From Diplolepis rosae (taxonomy: Eukaryota; Arthropoda; Insecta; Hymenoptera; Diplolepididae): DNA of 64,000 bases. The translations under genes and the position numbers were made by a program. Under the pieces are notes generated by a model. The model saw nothing but the letters and a program-made list of their open reading frames with translations. It was not told where the DNA came from and made no database searches. Positions 22,393 through 32,391 of the stretch are shown in pieces; the first letter of the stretch is position 1; each line of letters begins with the position of its first letter. The DNA is taken from NCBI GenBank assembly GCA_030998225.1, contig JAPYXD010000045.1:1116001-1180000 (forward strand). Direction: 5' to 3'.

Positions 22393-23190
22393 CCGTATTA
22401 TCACAAGTGATGCTGAGCGACTTGGCCGTCCAAAAGAGGTGATTTCTCAAGAAATGATCGATAAAATCCATGACATCGTACTCAACGATCATCGATTGAA
22501 AGTGCGTGAGATTAGTGAGAATGCTAACATTTTAGTGGAACGCGTGTGGCACATTTTACATGAATGTTTGGGCATGAAGAAGCTGTCTGCAAGATGGGTG
22601 CCGCGTTTTCTCACAGCCGATCACAAGCGGGCTCGTGTGGTTCCGTCTGAACAATGATTGGGCATGTTTTAACGTAATTCAAAGGAATTTTTGCGACGTT
22701 ATGTAACTGTTGATGAAACGCGGATTCATTATTATACGCTAGAAACAAAAAATCAGTCGAAAATGTGAACTGGGCCTGGCGAATCTGCGCTGAAAAAAGC
22801 GAAGACGGTTCCATCAGCCGGTAAAGTCATGGCCACAATTTTTTGGGACTCACATGGTATAATATTAATTGATTATCTACAGAAGGATAAAGCTATTACA
22901 GGAGAGTATTATGCCTCATTATTAGATCGATTTGATACCATACTGAAAGAAAGGCGGCTCTATCTGGCAGAAAAAAAATGCTTTTCCACCACGATTATGC
23001 ACCAGCTCACATGAGTGCCATTGCAACGGCCAAATGATTCGATTTAAGCTACGAAATAATTCCTCATCCACCTTATTCCCCAGATTTGGCTCCATCCGAT
23101 TATTTTTTGTTTCCTAACATGAAAAGTTGGCTTGGAGGTAAAAGATTTTCATCAAACGAAGAGATCATTGCTGCGCAAATAAGTATTTTG
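22393..23190 (+). pseudogene. mariner transposase remnant
   Basis: Plus strand: GRIITSDAERLGRPKE, then MISQEMIDKIHDIVLNDHR.. to 22657, then shifted pieces RRYVTVDETRIHYYT (first Asp), VMATIFWDSHGIILIDYL, an altered second motif around FSTTIMHQLT near 22983-23011, and PPYSPDLAPSDYFLFPNMK (third Asp, 23070-23125). At least three frame changes. The N-terminus is cut by the GATC MITE and the C-terminus by the next mariner at 23198. Confidence 0.75.
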
Positions 23191-23197
23191 AGGGGTG

Positions 23198-24386
23198 TTG
23201 GGTGTGCAAATAAGTTTCCGTCCTTTGACAAAAGTTGGCGCCACCAGTAATTTTTGGTTGAAATTGACAGATGTAAAACGTCATTGTCGTAAGGTCGGAC
23301 ATCTGTCAACAACATAACCTAGGAATATTAGTGAATTTTTATTGGTATTATATATTCTTTTGTGTGCGAAATCTGCAGCTGAGGCGCATCGATTGCTTGT
23401 AGAGATATATGATGAGGCTGCTTTGAGTGAGAGAAGTTGTCGTGAGTGGTATCAAAAGTTAAAGAACGGTAAATTTGACATTGAAGGCAAAGAACATAGC
23501 GGAAAGCCGAAAGTGTACGAAGACGCGGAATTGGAAGCATTATTGGATCAAGATTCGTGCCAAACGCAAAAAGAACTTGCACGTATATTAGGAGTGTCTC
23601 AGCAAGCGATTTCACAATGTTTAAAATCATTGGAAATGATTCAAAAACAAGGAAATTGGGTTCCATATAAACTGACGCCGAGAAACGTTGAACGACGATT
23701 TTCCACACGTGAAATGCTGCTTGCCAGGCATAAACGAAAGGGTTTTCTATACCGTATAATCACTGGTGATAGAAAGGAAGAAATTATGAGGACCAACTGG
23801 ACATGCTTCAACATCTACAGCTAATCCAAATATTTATGGAAAAAACTCTTGTGTATTTGGTGGGATCAGCTTGGTGTCGTGTATTATGAGTTGCTCAATC
23901 CGAATGAAACAATTACTGGTGCTGTCTACCGAACACAATTGATGAGATTGAGTCGAGCACTGAAGGAAAAGTGCACCCACTACTACTCCAGACACGACTA
24001 AGTTATTCTCCTGCATGATAATGTTCGTCTACGTATTGGGGCGCCAGTCAAAACCTATTTGGAAACACTCAAGTGGGAAGTCTTACCCCACACGCTGTAT
24101 TCACCAGACATTGCTCCTTCTGATTTCCACTTATTTCGATCGGTGCCGAATGGTCTGTCTGAGCAGCCCTTCTCATCATATAAAAATACCAAAAATTGTG
24201 TCGAATCGTGGATAGCCTCAAAAGATGAATCATTCTTCTGACGTGGTGTCCGTATGCTGCCAGAAAGATGGGAAAATGTAGTGGCAAGCGATGGACAATT
24301 TTTCGAATAAAACATAAGGCTCCGTTCTTTCACAATAAAGGCCCAATTTTTGATAAAAAACGGCGGAAATTTATTCATAGACCTAA
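23198..24386 (+). mobile_element. mariner element with inverted ends
   Basis: The left end TTGGGTGTGCAAATAAGTTT and the right end (inverted) TTAGGTCTATGAATAAATTT match imperfectly, giving a 1.19-kb element. The transposase is on the plus strand: 23342-23824 holds the helix-turn-helix part and WVPYKLTPRNVERRF, with the first catalytic region damaged (ITGDRKEE). It resumes as WWDQLGVVYYELLNPNET, LLHDNVRLRIGAPVK (second Asp), YSPDIAPSDFHLF (third Asp) and MLPERWENVVASDGQFFE, ending at 24309. At least one shift and two stops. Inactive. Confidence 0.8.
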
Positions 24387-24896
24387 TACATAAAAAGTTG
24401 TTTCTGTCATTGTATGACTTTCATTTTTTTAAGCGGAGCTTACCGTTCATGTCGATGAATAAATCCGAATTTTGTACATAATTATCATTCTTAAAGTGTT
24501 TATAATACGTGGGTGAAAGGATATTTTAATATTTAAAGCAATAATTGTTTAAACAGTAACAGAATCTCAAAAATGCCGAGCTCGCGGAAATCACAGGGCG
24601 GTCTCCACGCAAATCGTGCATGGAAGAAGAAATTCAGTTAGGATGCAGAGAAAAATGAGAACGAGAATGCTTTAAATATAGAAATAAATCCTGTAGAATT
24701 TCGTTTTCGCATCCTGGTGCACGAGTCTGAACACCGTAATTATTAAAACAACTTTGGAAACTTTTTTTTTATCGCTAGGCTTTAAATATGAGAAAAGTCT
24801 CGGTTAATAATTCTTTTAGCCACCTGATGCATAAGCCTCGACCCGGGGTCATTCAAATAGCTTGAGTTTGACACTAGTCATCCAATACATACATAC
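24387..24896. other. no gene recognised
   Basis: AT-rich DNA between the mariner and the ISL2EU-like element. A CATACATACATACAT run lies at the right edge. Confidence 0.4.
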
Positions 24897-25526
24897 ATGG
24901 TGTGTTCCATGCCAAATCGGACGGGTTAAGGACTCCATGTTTCCGATTTACTTGAAAATTCAAGGATCGATAGACAAACATAAATAATGAAGAAACCCAA
25001 AATTTTAGATTTTGCATGCATTATTTAAAAAGTTATGCGGTAAACAAAAAGAAAAAAAATTTTTGTTCTTTTTCAATTATTCATAACTGACACTAGGAAA
25101 AAGTCTGAAAAAAATTACACAAACATATCATTAGATGGCCGATGTAGTAGCATTTTTCGAAAGAGTTTTTACTCCAAATTTAATGAGAAAATTTTTTTTT
25201 TTTTCAAACAAATTGATTTTTTGAAAAAATGCCATTTTTGAAGAATCTGAAAAAAGTTGTAGTGATAGGCCCAAGTATTAAACAAATTTTAGGTATGTAA
25301 TTAAAGTGCGCACTCGTAAATTGCGCAAAATATGATTTTTTTTGTAAAGTGATGTGCATGGAATCACAATCTTTGATCAACAGCGTCGAGCACAACTTCC
25401 ACTAATGCTGTACTACTGTCTACTTTTTCAAAAACGTTATTGTTAAAAATTGATGAGAAGTGATTATTCATTGTTTTATGATCGCTTTGTACTCATAACA
25501 TATAAATACTGTAATGAGTTTTATGA

Positions 25527-26306
25527 TTATATATAAATTATCAAAAAAATAGTTTCAGGTAGCGAAAAATCTCCGATTCTGTCAAGAATCGTGGTGTCAC
25601 ATTCGACGCTTAGACCTTGTAATAAAAGTGACAACTCCGAAACCTTAAGTTCTGTGAAGTTCGAGTATGTTCGCAAAAGACCGAGATCTCTATCGAAAAA
25701 ACGGTTTTTGATAAGATGTTCTCGACAACACCGGTTATCTTCTGCAATAAATATCTTTTTTTTAACGTAGGATTGTATACGAGCTTCTTGTGGAACTATT
25801 GTTAAATCTTGTGCTTTATGGCATAAACAACAATATTTGTGAGTCGAAACAGTTCTTGCGATTTGCATATGAACATATTCTTCATTGTTCACGGTTTTAC
25901 ATCTTGCATATGCATTAAACGTTGGGTCTTCTGTATCCGATTCTGATAGAACATTTTCGTCGTCAGAACCTGAAGGAAGGTCTCTTGCAGAACCTATATC
26001 AGGAATCTTGCTTTCGTCATCCAACTTCCTGTGTTTATAAATACAAACACGACAGCTTCCACACAGAACGTCATTGATGGCGATTCTTTTACGTAGAGCG
26101 AGGGAAAAAGCAATCGCTTCGTTTTTATTTTGAACGACTTTCATTTTGCCAGATACTTTTTTCACAAACCTATGGCAAGAAACACATTTCGGATTTTTTG
26201 GAATCTGAACGTCATTAGAATCCATTATGTCACAATAATGATTGAGCAAATATATTAATGAGAACAAGTATGACTTGTGTAAAAGAGCAATGCGGTCTTC
26301 TGGCAA
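25527..26306 (-). CDS. Cys-rich N-terminal part of an ISL2EU-type transposase protein
   Basis: 259 codons, uninterrupted. After a short N-terminus there are paired cysteines (KCVSCHRF; VLCGSCRVCIYKH), an acidic linker, a second Cys/His group (KYCCLCHKAQDLTIVPQEAR), then RCCREHLIKNRFF and a Leu-rich helix block (FTELKVSELSLLLQGLS..) ending in IGDFSLPE before non-coding sequence. From memory this is the pattern of insect DDE_Tnp_4-associated proteins, where a helix-turn-helix and the DDE catalytic domain normally follow. Those are absent, so this is a truncated ORF. It may bind zinc and DNA. Host function is possible but nothing shows it. Confidence 0.5.
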   Translation of the reverse strand: MPEDRIALLHKSYLFSLIYLLNHYCDIMDSNDVQIPKNPKCVSCHRFVKKVSGKMKVVQNKNEAIAFSLALRKRIAINDVLCGSCRVCIYKHRKLDDESKIPDIGSARDLPSGSDDENVLSESDTEDPTFNAYARCKTVNNEEYVHMQIARTVSTHKYCCLCHKAQDLTIVPQEARIQSYVKKKIFIAEDNRCCREHLIKNRFFDRDLGLLRTYSNFTELKVSELSLLLQGLSVECDTTILDRIGDFSLPETIFLIIYI

Positions 26307-26649
26307 TCAAATAAAGAGAAATAACGATTATATCTCTAAATGGAACTAGGTGTTGTGATATGAAAATTGCATTCATCGGCACCAAGCAAGAACAAGGTGT
26401 AATCGTTTCCTGATAAGTTGTAGGATGCTGCTATACTGTGTTTGATGAAAACAGTGACGAAGAATAATTCGCTGTTTAAAAATAGTGTATATATGTTTTA
26501 TGCATATGAAATGTATATATGTAAATTGTTAGGTACAGTGTATGTATATATGTTTTGTTGAGTTATCAAACTATGATGTATATAATTGTATATAGTGTAT
26601 ATAAAATAAGGGATGCTAATCTGACTGACGACCTCCACGTGGTGCATCT

Positions 26650-27283
26650 TTGGCGAACATGAAATTAGTTTGGCGAATGTCAGCAGTAAACGAAAAAAAT
26701 TATTTTTCTATTTACTTAGGATTCACTGACATTGTGACTGGTAAATCACCGAGAAAATGTGTTTTTAATCGAATGATGTTGTTGTGTTTTGTTTGTATTA
26801 CGCTAACATTATTGAGTCACGAGAAACCAACTGAGTTGGCCCCCCGACTCTCATACATTGTAGGGGCCAAAGAAGTTTTTATTTTTTTTAACTATGAAGT
26901 ACCTCTCCGAAAATTTTCAAAAAAATATATATTGTTACATTGAATTTGAGCATGATATAGAAAAAAATGGTCGGTGTTCAAGAAGTAATTCACATTTAAA
27001 AAATTATTCAGAAATTAAAAAAAAAATGTTTACCCCCTTTTTTATAAACGGAATGGGTTCTTGAATTTTTTTCAGAATCTCTTTAGTACCCTCTATAACA
27101 TATATTTAAGTCATCAAGATCGGTTGAGCCGTTGTCGAGAAAATTAGGTTTTTTGATTTTTCAAAATTCGTTCATAACTTTTGTAAAAAATTTTTTTTTG
27201 AGTTGATACTTGGCGTGAATTTATCTTGTAATGGGAGCCTCTTACCCTCGCAATATGGATCAAATCCGAGCGGGGGCACCCAC
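26650..27283. other. interior of ISL2EU-like element, no gene
   Basis: AT-rich. 26460-26610 is a run of TATATG/TGTATA words (for example near 26490, 26515, 26546). No supported reading frame. Confidence 0.35.
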
Positions 27284-27299
27284 ACCATACTTATACTGC

Positions 27300-27800
27300 T
27301 ACGGCCTTTATGAGAAATCTAAATCCTGTGTAGAATTCTCAAATTTCATGTAATACACCTATCAAAACTTTTGTTGTTTGAATTTTCATGAAATCAATTT
27401 AATTTTAAAAACTTAAGTAAAAAAGAAAGAAGTAATTATAAATAAATTATGAAAAAATTATGAATCAAGAATTTATTAAACTTACAGAATCCATATAACT
27501 AGATTATGTGAAACTTTCAAATAAATTATATAAACTAGTGGAGAATCATAGAAAAAAATAGTAGTTAACACTGCGGAGCATGTACGAAAGCTTCGTGGCG
27601 AACAGACAAAACACGATCAAACACGACTGCAGCACGATGAATTTTTAAAATCACTAGTTTATAAGTGGAATCCACTATTTTGGATTTAGAGAGTACTAAA
27701 ATAAACTGTAATTCTATTTTGTATGTTTTTATTTGATTTTGATTATTAATTATAATAACTTGGAACATAAGTATGCTAAAAATTCAACACGTTTTTCAAA
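27300..27800 (+). repeat. dispersed repeat, copy 1 (related to 55060-56010)
   Basis: The text at 27310-27535 and 27545-27730 recurs in reverse orientation at 55790-56000 and 55070-55310. The shared part includes a short coding-like stretch (CGGAGCATGTACGAAAGCTT and onward). Copy 2 keeps that as an open frame of about 60 codons; copy 1 has mutations. The parent element is not identified. Confidence 0.6.
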
Positions 27801-27892
27801 TTACAAATTTTTTATGTGTGCCCAAGACGCATATTACTTTCATTCGTACCTGCGTGAATAGATATTACTGATGGAATAAGTCTTGCGATTCA

Positions 27893-28442
27893 CAGTTTAC
27901 TCAACTCTCGATTGAAGCGTAGAGTAGATTGAAGGGTAAGCTCTAATATTTTTGTGATTTAATAAAAGACTGGTTTTTGAGAATTATACTACGAGTAACA
28001 ATGTATATATTTAGAAACTTTTAATGCACGCTTTCAAACTTCGCCCTACACTTCTGAATTTTGCTCAACTGTGATTTATTTTTGAACATTTGATATACCA
28101 AAAATAATTACAGTGATACTAAATAACTTTTAACTTGTCCTTACTCGCGAAAAAAAAGTTGATCTTGTTAGATCTGGTCAGATCAAATTCCCAGATCTAA
28201 CCAGATCTTGATTTTGTCGAGATCTGACCAGATCTGATCAGATCTAAAGTTGATCTGGTCAGATCTGAAGTAGATCTGGTCATATTCATAGTAGATCTGG
28301 TCAGATCTCGACAAAATCAAGATCTGGTTAGATCTGGAAATTCGATCTGACCAGATCTAACAAGATCAACTTCTTTTTGCGGGTATGTCCCAAATTTGAT
28401 CAGAAGTTGAGTAAAATTACATCAACTATTTTTCTTAGTGTA
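27893..28442. mobile_element. small inverted-repeat element hosting a GATC MITE
   Basis: The right end, inverted, reads TACACTAAGAAAAATAGTTG, close to the start at 54533 (TACACGGAGAAAAATAGTTG). The left side keeps only the inner part of the repeat (TTTACTCAACTCTCGATT, also at 54565). The GATC-rich MITE 28144-28383 sits inside. Confidence 0.5.
28144..28383. mobile_element. GATC-rich foldback MITE, copy 2, TA duplication
   Basis: A 240-bp hairpin with the same arms as 22110-22392. The tips are CTCGCGAAAAAAAAGTTGAT on the left and CCCGCAAAAAGAAGTTGATC inverted on the right, with TA on both sides (28142-28143 and 28384-28385). The TA duplication fits a Tc1/mariner-driven MITE. No ORF. Confidence 0.8.
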
Positions 28443-29089
28443 TATAACTTTCCATAAGATGACGGAAAGAAGTTTCAGAAAGAGAAAAACTTTTGAAGAA
28501 ATCGATTTATGGATAATTGTCACCCTACTGAGTTTTTAGAAATGTTTCATATCCATTCGTTAAAAAATGACTCAAATATTGAGATCGAAAAAAGATACAG
28601 TAAAACCTATCGTAGCCTTCACATTTGGGAGACATTTTCGGCTACGATGGTTACCATAATGACAAACGATAATTGCTAGGGACTTATTACTAGCTTGGTT
28701 CAGTGCTGTGGCAACAGGTGCCCCTGTGTTTAATGAAATACGTCTACCGGCATGTATTTTTTTGTGTTGTTTAAGTATTTTTGTGCAAAAGGGTAAGTAA
28801 ATGTTAATTTGAAGAATAATCAGTTAGTTGTTTTGATCACTCAATAATTTCATGGATAAATTCAGTCGCTAAAAAAATGTAAGGAATACTTAGCGCTATT
28901 AGTGGAAAATGTATAGATGACAGTTGAGGTTATGTTGCACGACTGTGCATACATATTCAAGATCTTCATAAGTTCAAATATAATTGCTTATCAAAATGTG
29001 GAATCAAAATAAAAACGATATTAAATAATAAATAAATTTAAGATCGTGTCCAAATTTTAATGTTCATTTTTTTCATGTATGTATAGAAA
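28443..29089. other. no gene recognised
   Basis: AT-rich. A short hairpin pairs CGTAGCC at about 28613 with GGCTACG at about 28641. Nothing else stands out. Confidence 0.35.
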
Positions 29090-29523
29090 AGTGAAAAATG
29101 CAAAATGTCTAATTAAGATCAAAGCGATATTTTTGGAAAATTTTGATAGATTTCAATGATTTTCGTGTAATTTGATTTGTCATCGTTTACCAATGCTTAT
29201 TTAATAAGGAAAGTTTCTTAAAACTTGAATTTAGTAAGAAATAATTAATTATTTATATATCCGCATCTGTGATTTGGTTTTATTGCGTTCAATAGCAAGA
29301 GTTGTGTGAGAAAGTTTTAGCTTCAAAAAAATTAATGCAGGCACCTTGTTTCGTATGGAAGAGAAGTTTTCTGAAAAATTTTTAATCAATTGAGTAATTG
29401 GAAGTGATTTTTTTAATTAATTATTTCCACGTCGATTGACGCTGCACTACTGCGTGTCCAAAATTGTCACTAAATTGCTCCACTCGAATCGATTTTTCGA
29501 GTACCAATCGACCGAAATATTGT

Positions 29524-30652
29524 GCAAACAATAGTATATTACGTGCCTAGGCGCACAATGAGGGTTATTGCGCGACGAGCGACAATGCTCGCAGGAGATC
29601 GAAGCCAAGGAGTAGATGAGGCGTAATCGAGGTGTACTCGATGTGTAGTCGAGACGTAGCTGAGGCAAAGCCGAGACCGAGACGAAGCCGAGGCGCGATC
29701 AGTCCTGCGAGCATTGTCGCGAGTCTCGTAATTTCCCGAATTGTGTGCATTGGCACGTATTCTATTTTATGTGACTTCGGTGCGTATACGAGTTTTTATG
29801 CGTACACTCGAATCTAATCTAGTATTTTAGTTGTTTGCGGCGCTAGTCATTACACTTGATATTTCGCGACTAGTCCCGGCCATTTTGATTTTATCGATCT
29901 TGTGTAGTAGTAGCGTGTTGTAATAGAGCATGCGCAGTTTCATTATACAAGGCCGGGACTCGTCGCGAAATATCAAGTGTAATGGACGAGAATCATGATG
30001 AATACTAGATTAGATTCGAGTGTACGCATAAAAACTCGTATACGCACCAAAGTCTTATAATAGTATATTACGTGCCTAGGCGCACAATGAGGGTTATTGC
30101 GTGACGAGCGACAAAGCCCAGACGAAGCGGAGGCGCGATCAGTCCTGCGAGCATTGTCGCGAGTCTCGTAATTTCCTGAATTGTGTGCATTGGCACGTAA
30201 TATACTATTATATGCCTCCGGCGCGTAAACTCGTTTTTTCGCCACAGTTAAGAGTAGCGCAATGTTGTGTATTGCGCTACAGAGGAATGAAATGTAAAAA
30301 TTGAATTGCGCATGCGCCTATAGCCATACCGCGGAGCACAATCTTCTTCTTATTCTTCTTCTTCTTCGTACAGCGTTAGCACCCTACTGACAAAGCCTTG
30401 TATATTTGAACTGCGCATGCTCTATTACAACAAGCTACTACTACACAAGATCGATAAAATCAAAATGGCTGGGACTAGTCGCGAATTATTAAGTGTAATG
30501 GAAGAAAATGATAATAGATTAGATTCCAGTGTACGCATAAAAACCTCGATTACGCCTCATCTACTCCTCAGCTTCGATCTCCTGCGATCATTGTCGCTCG
30601 TCGCGCAATAACCCTCATTGTGCGCCTAGGCACGTAATATACTATTGTATTA
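29524..30652. repeat. GC-richer cluster of related palindromic repeats
   Basis: It is built from repeated copies of one hairpin repeat with tips ATAGTATATTACGTGCC. A complete copy spans about 30056-30212, a longer one 29526-29766, and a half copy ends at 30645. Between them are inverted blocks containing ACTAGATTAGATTCGAGTGT (near 30004), which recur near 29806 and 30516. The repeats carry CG-rich text (GCGCGACGAGCGACAATGCT) unlike their AT-rich surroundings. No ORF is credible here, because open frames in palindromes mirror one another. Confidence 0.6.
30344..30366. repeat. CTT microsatellite
   Basis: A short run of CTTCTT/ATTCTT units within the palindromic cluster. Confidence 0.6.
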
Positions 30653-31930
30653 TAGAGAGATAAAGCAAGTATACATATTGTTCCTACCTATATTTTATGT
30701 AATTTGAGTGATTAAATGTATGAATTATAAAATTTTGTTTGCTTGTAGTGATTTTTATTATATATTTCTCTGGTATTTCTCGCAATCAGCGCAAAATAAA
30801 AAAGTTCAATTATTATTACAATATAATCTAATAATATTGCTACAATTTACCTGTACAGATCATATATATACGCGTTTCTCCGGTAATGCTTACAAATATA
30901 ATAAAAGTAGCGTTGAAAAACTACTGACTAGAAAAATTATCACTTACAGCAAAATCGTTTGTCCGAGAAAATTCATTAAACTTTTAACATTACGAGCTTT
31001 CTCATAAGTTATTCTAATTGGTTCAGGATTTGGAGCTTAAAACAAATCCTAAAACGAGACTGAATTTTTCATCTTGAACGCTAATGGTTTGCCATAATAT
31101 TTATCGTAAAATTCAATATTTACACCTGGACAGTAAGCAATCATACAAGCTCCACTAATTTGCAAATCTTTAGGGATTTTAAAAGCGTTTTGTGTAACAG
31201 AATCAAAATCAATAGAGTTTCAACGCTAATTTTATTATACTTGTAAGCATTATCGGAAAAACCTGTATATATATTATTTTTACGAGTAAATTGTAGCAAT
31301 ATTATTAGCTAAAATTGTAATGATAATTAAATTTTTTTATTTTCCGCTGATTGCGAAAAATACAAGAGAAATATATAATAAAAATCATTAAAAGCAAACA
31401 AAGTGTTATTGTTCATACATTTAATCGCTCAAATTACATAAAATATAGGTAGAGATGATATACTTGCTTTATTTTGGTAAAAGTATTTTATTTGCACAAT
31501 TTTTCCGTTAATTATTGCTGGGAAAATCGATTCGAGTGGAGAAACTTGGTAGGAATGTTAGACGATACACGGTAGTGTCAATCGCCGTTGAAAAATATTA
31601 ATAAAAAAAAGTCACTTCCAATTGCTGAATTGATTTAAGATATTTTAGGAAACTTCGCTTTCCTATACGAAACAAGGTGCCTGCACTAAATTTTTTGAAG
31701 CTAAAACTTCCTCACAACTCTTGCAATTGAACGTAATAAAACCAAGTCACAGACACGGATGTATAACTAATTAATTACTTGTTACTAAATTCAAGTTTTA
31801 AGAAACTTTCCTTATTAAATAAGCATTGATAAATAATGACGAATCAAATTACACGAAACCCATTGAAATCTATCAAAATTTACCGAAAATATCGCGAATT
31901 AAGTTTGAAAAAAATGAATTTTGTAATTAC

Positions 31931-32391
31931 AAAAATGAGATTCTTATTTTTTCACTCGAAAATCGTAGGTCCAGTAATAAGATGTTATTTGGAAATTTTG
32001 TGCGTCTTGTGCTTCCATATCCACCGGTATTTTCTTTTCCGTAATTTAAAATTTCAACTGAATTTGACCTGTATCCTCTCCCTTTATTCTACTGTTAGAG
32101 CGCCTAACCGATTATTACACCGGGCCCCTCAATTGGGATGAAACGTAATAGAGTTATTTTGCTAACATTTTTCTGATAAGTAATAATTTCATCATTCGAA
32201 CTACCTGCCATCCTTATAAGCAATTATGATAAAGAAAATAAGAGTTTCAACGATAAACTTAATCATAGGGTTAGCAAGCACAAAGGGAGGGACTAGTCTA
32301 TTTTAAATAGATTTATCGAAGCACTCGCATACACTAAATTATTAATATCAGGATTTTTATGTTTGGCAGACATTTATATTTGTCTACTGAC
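31931..32391. other. putative intron downstream of the 4-kb exon
   Basis: No second exon recognised. AT-rich, with a GC-rich patch around 32100-32140 (CACCGGGCCCCTCAATTGGG). Confidence 0.35.

Larger units (their letters stand above)
24897..27284 (-). mobile_element. ISL2EU-like DNA transposon, truncated coding
   Basis: The left edge reads AT|GGTGTGTTCCATGCC and the right edge inverted reads AT|GGTGTGGGTGCC. The tips thus share GGTGTG with AT on each side, fitting the AT target duplication known for ISL2EU. 24900-25510 is closely related, in inverted orientation, to 57540-58137. The encoded ORF (25527-26306) matches the first part of proteins carried by such elements. The catalytic DDE part is not found, so the copy is defective. 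The element borders are tentative. Confidence 0.45.
29090..31930. repeat. large inverted-repeat (foldback) element with nested palindromes
   Basis: The left arm 29090-29520 pairs with 31490-31930 (for example AAGCATTGATAAATAATGAC near 31821 against the complement near 29185). The arm continues on the left at 30655-30960, pairing with 31210-31485, around a centre near 31080. A GC-richer block (29524-30652) is inserted in the left arm: removing it restores the right-arm order ATTGTGCAAA...AAAGCAAGTATA. No coding sequence. Outer tips are not sharply defined. Confidence 0.65.

Noticed and set aside
29565..30611. Open frames in the palindromic cluster
   Set aside because: The same argument: the frames recur because the hairpin repeats recur.
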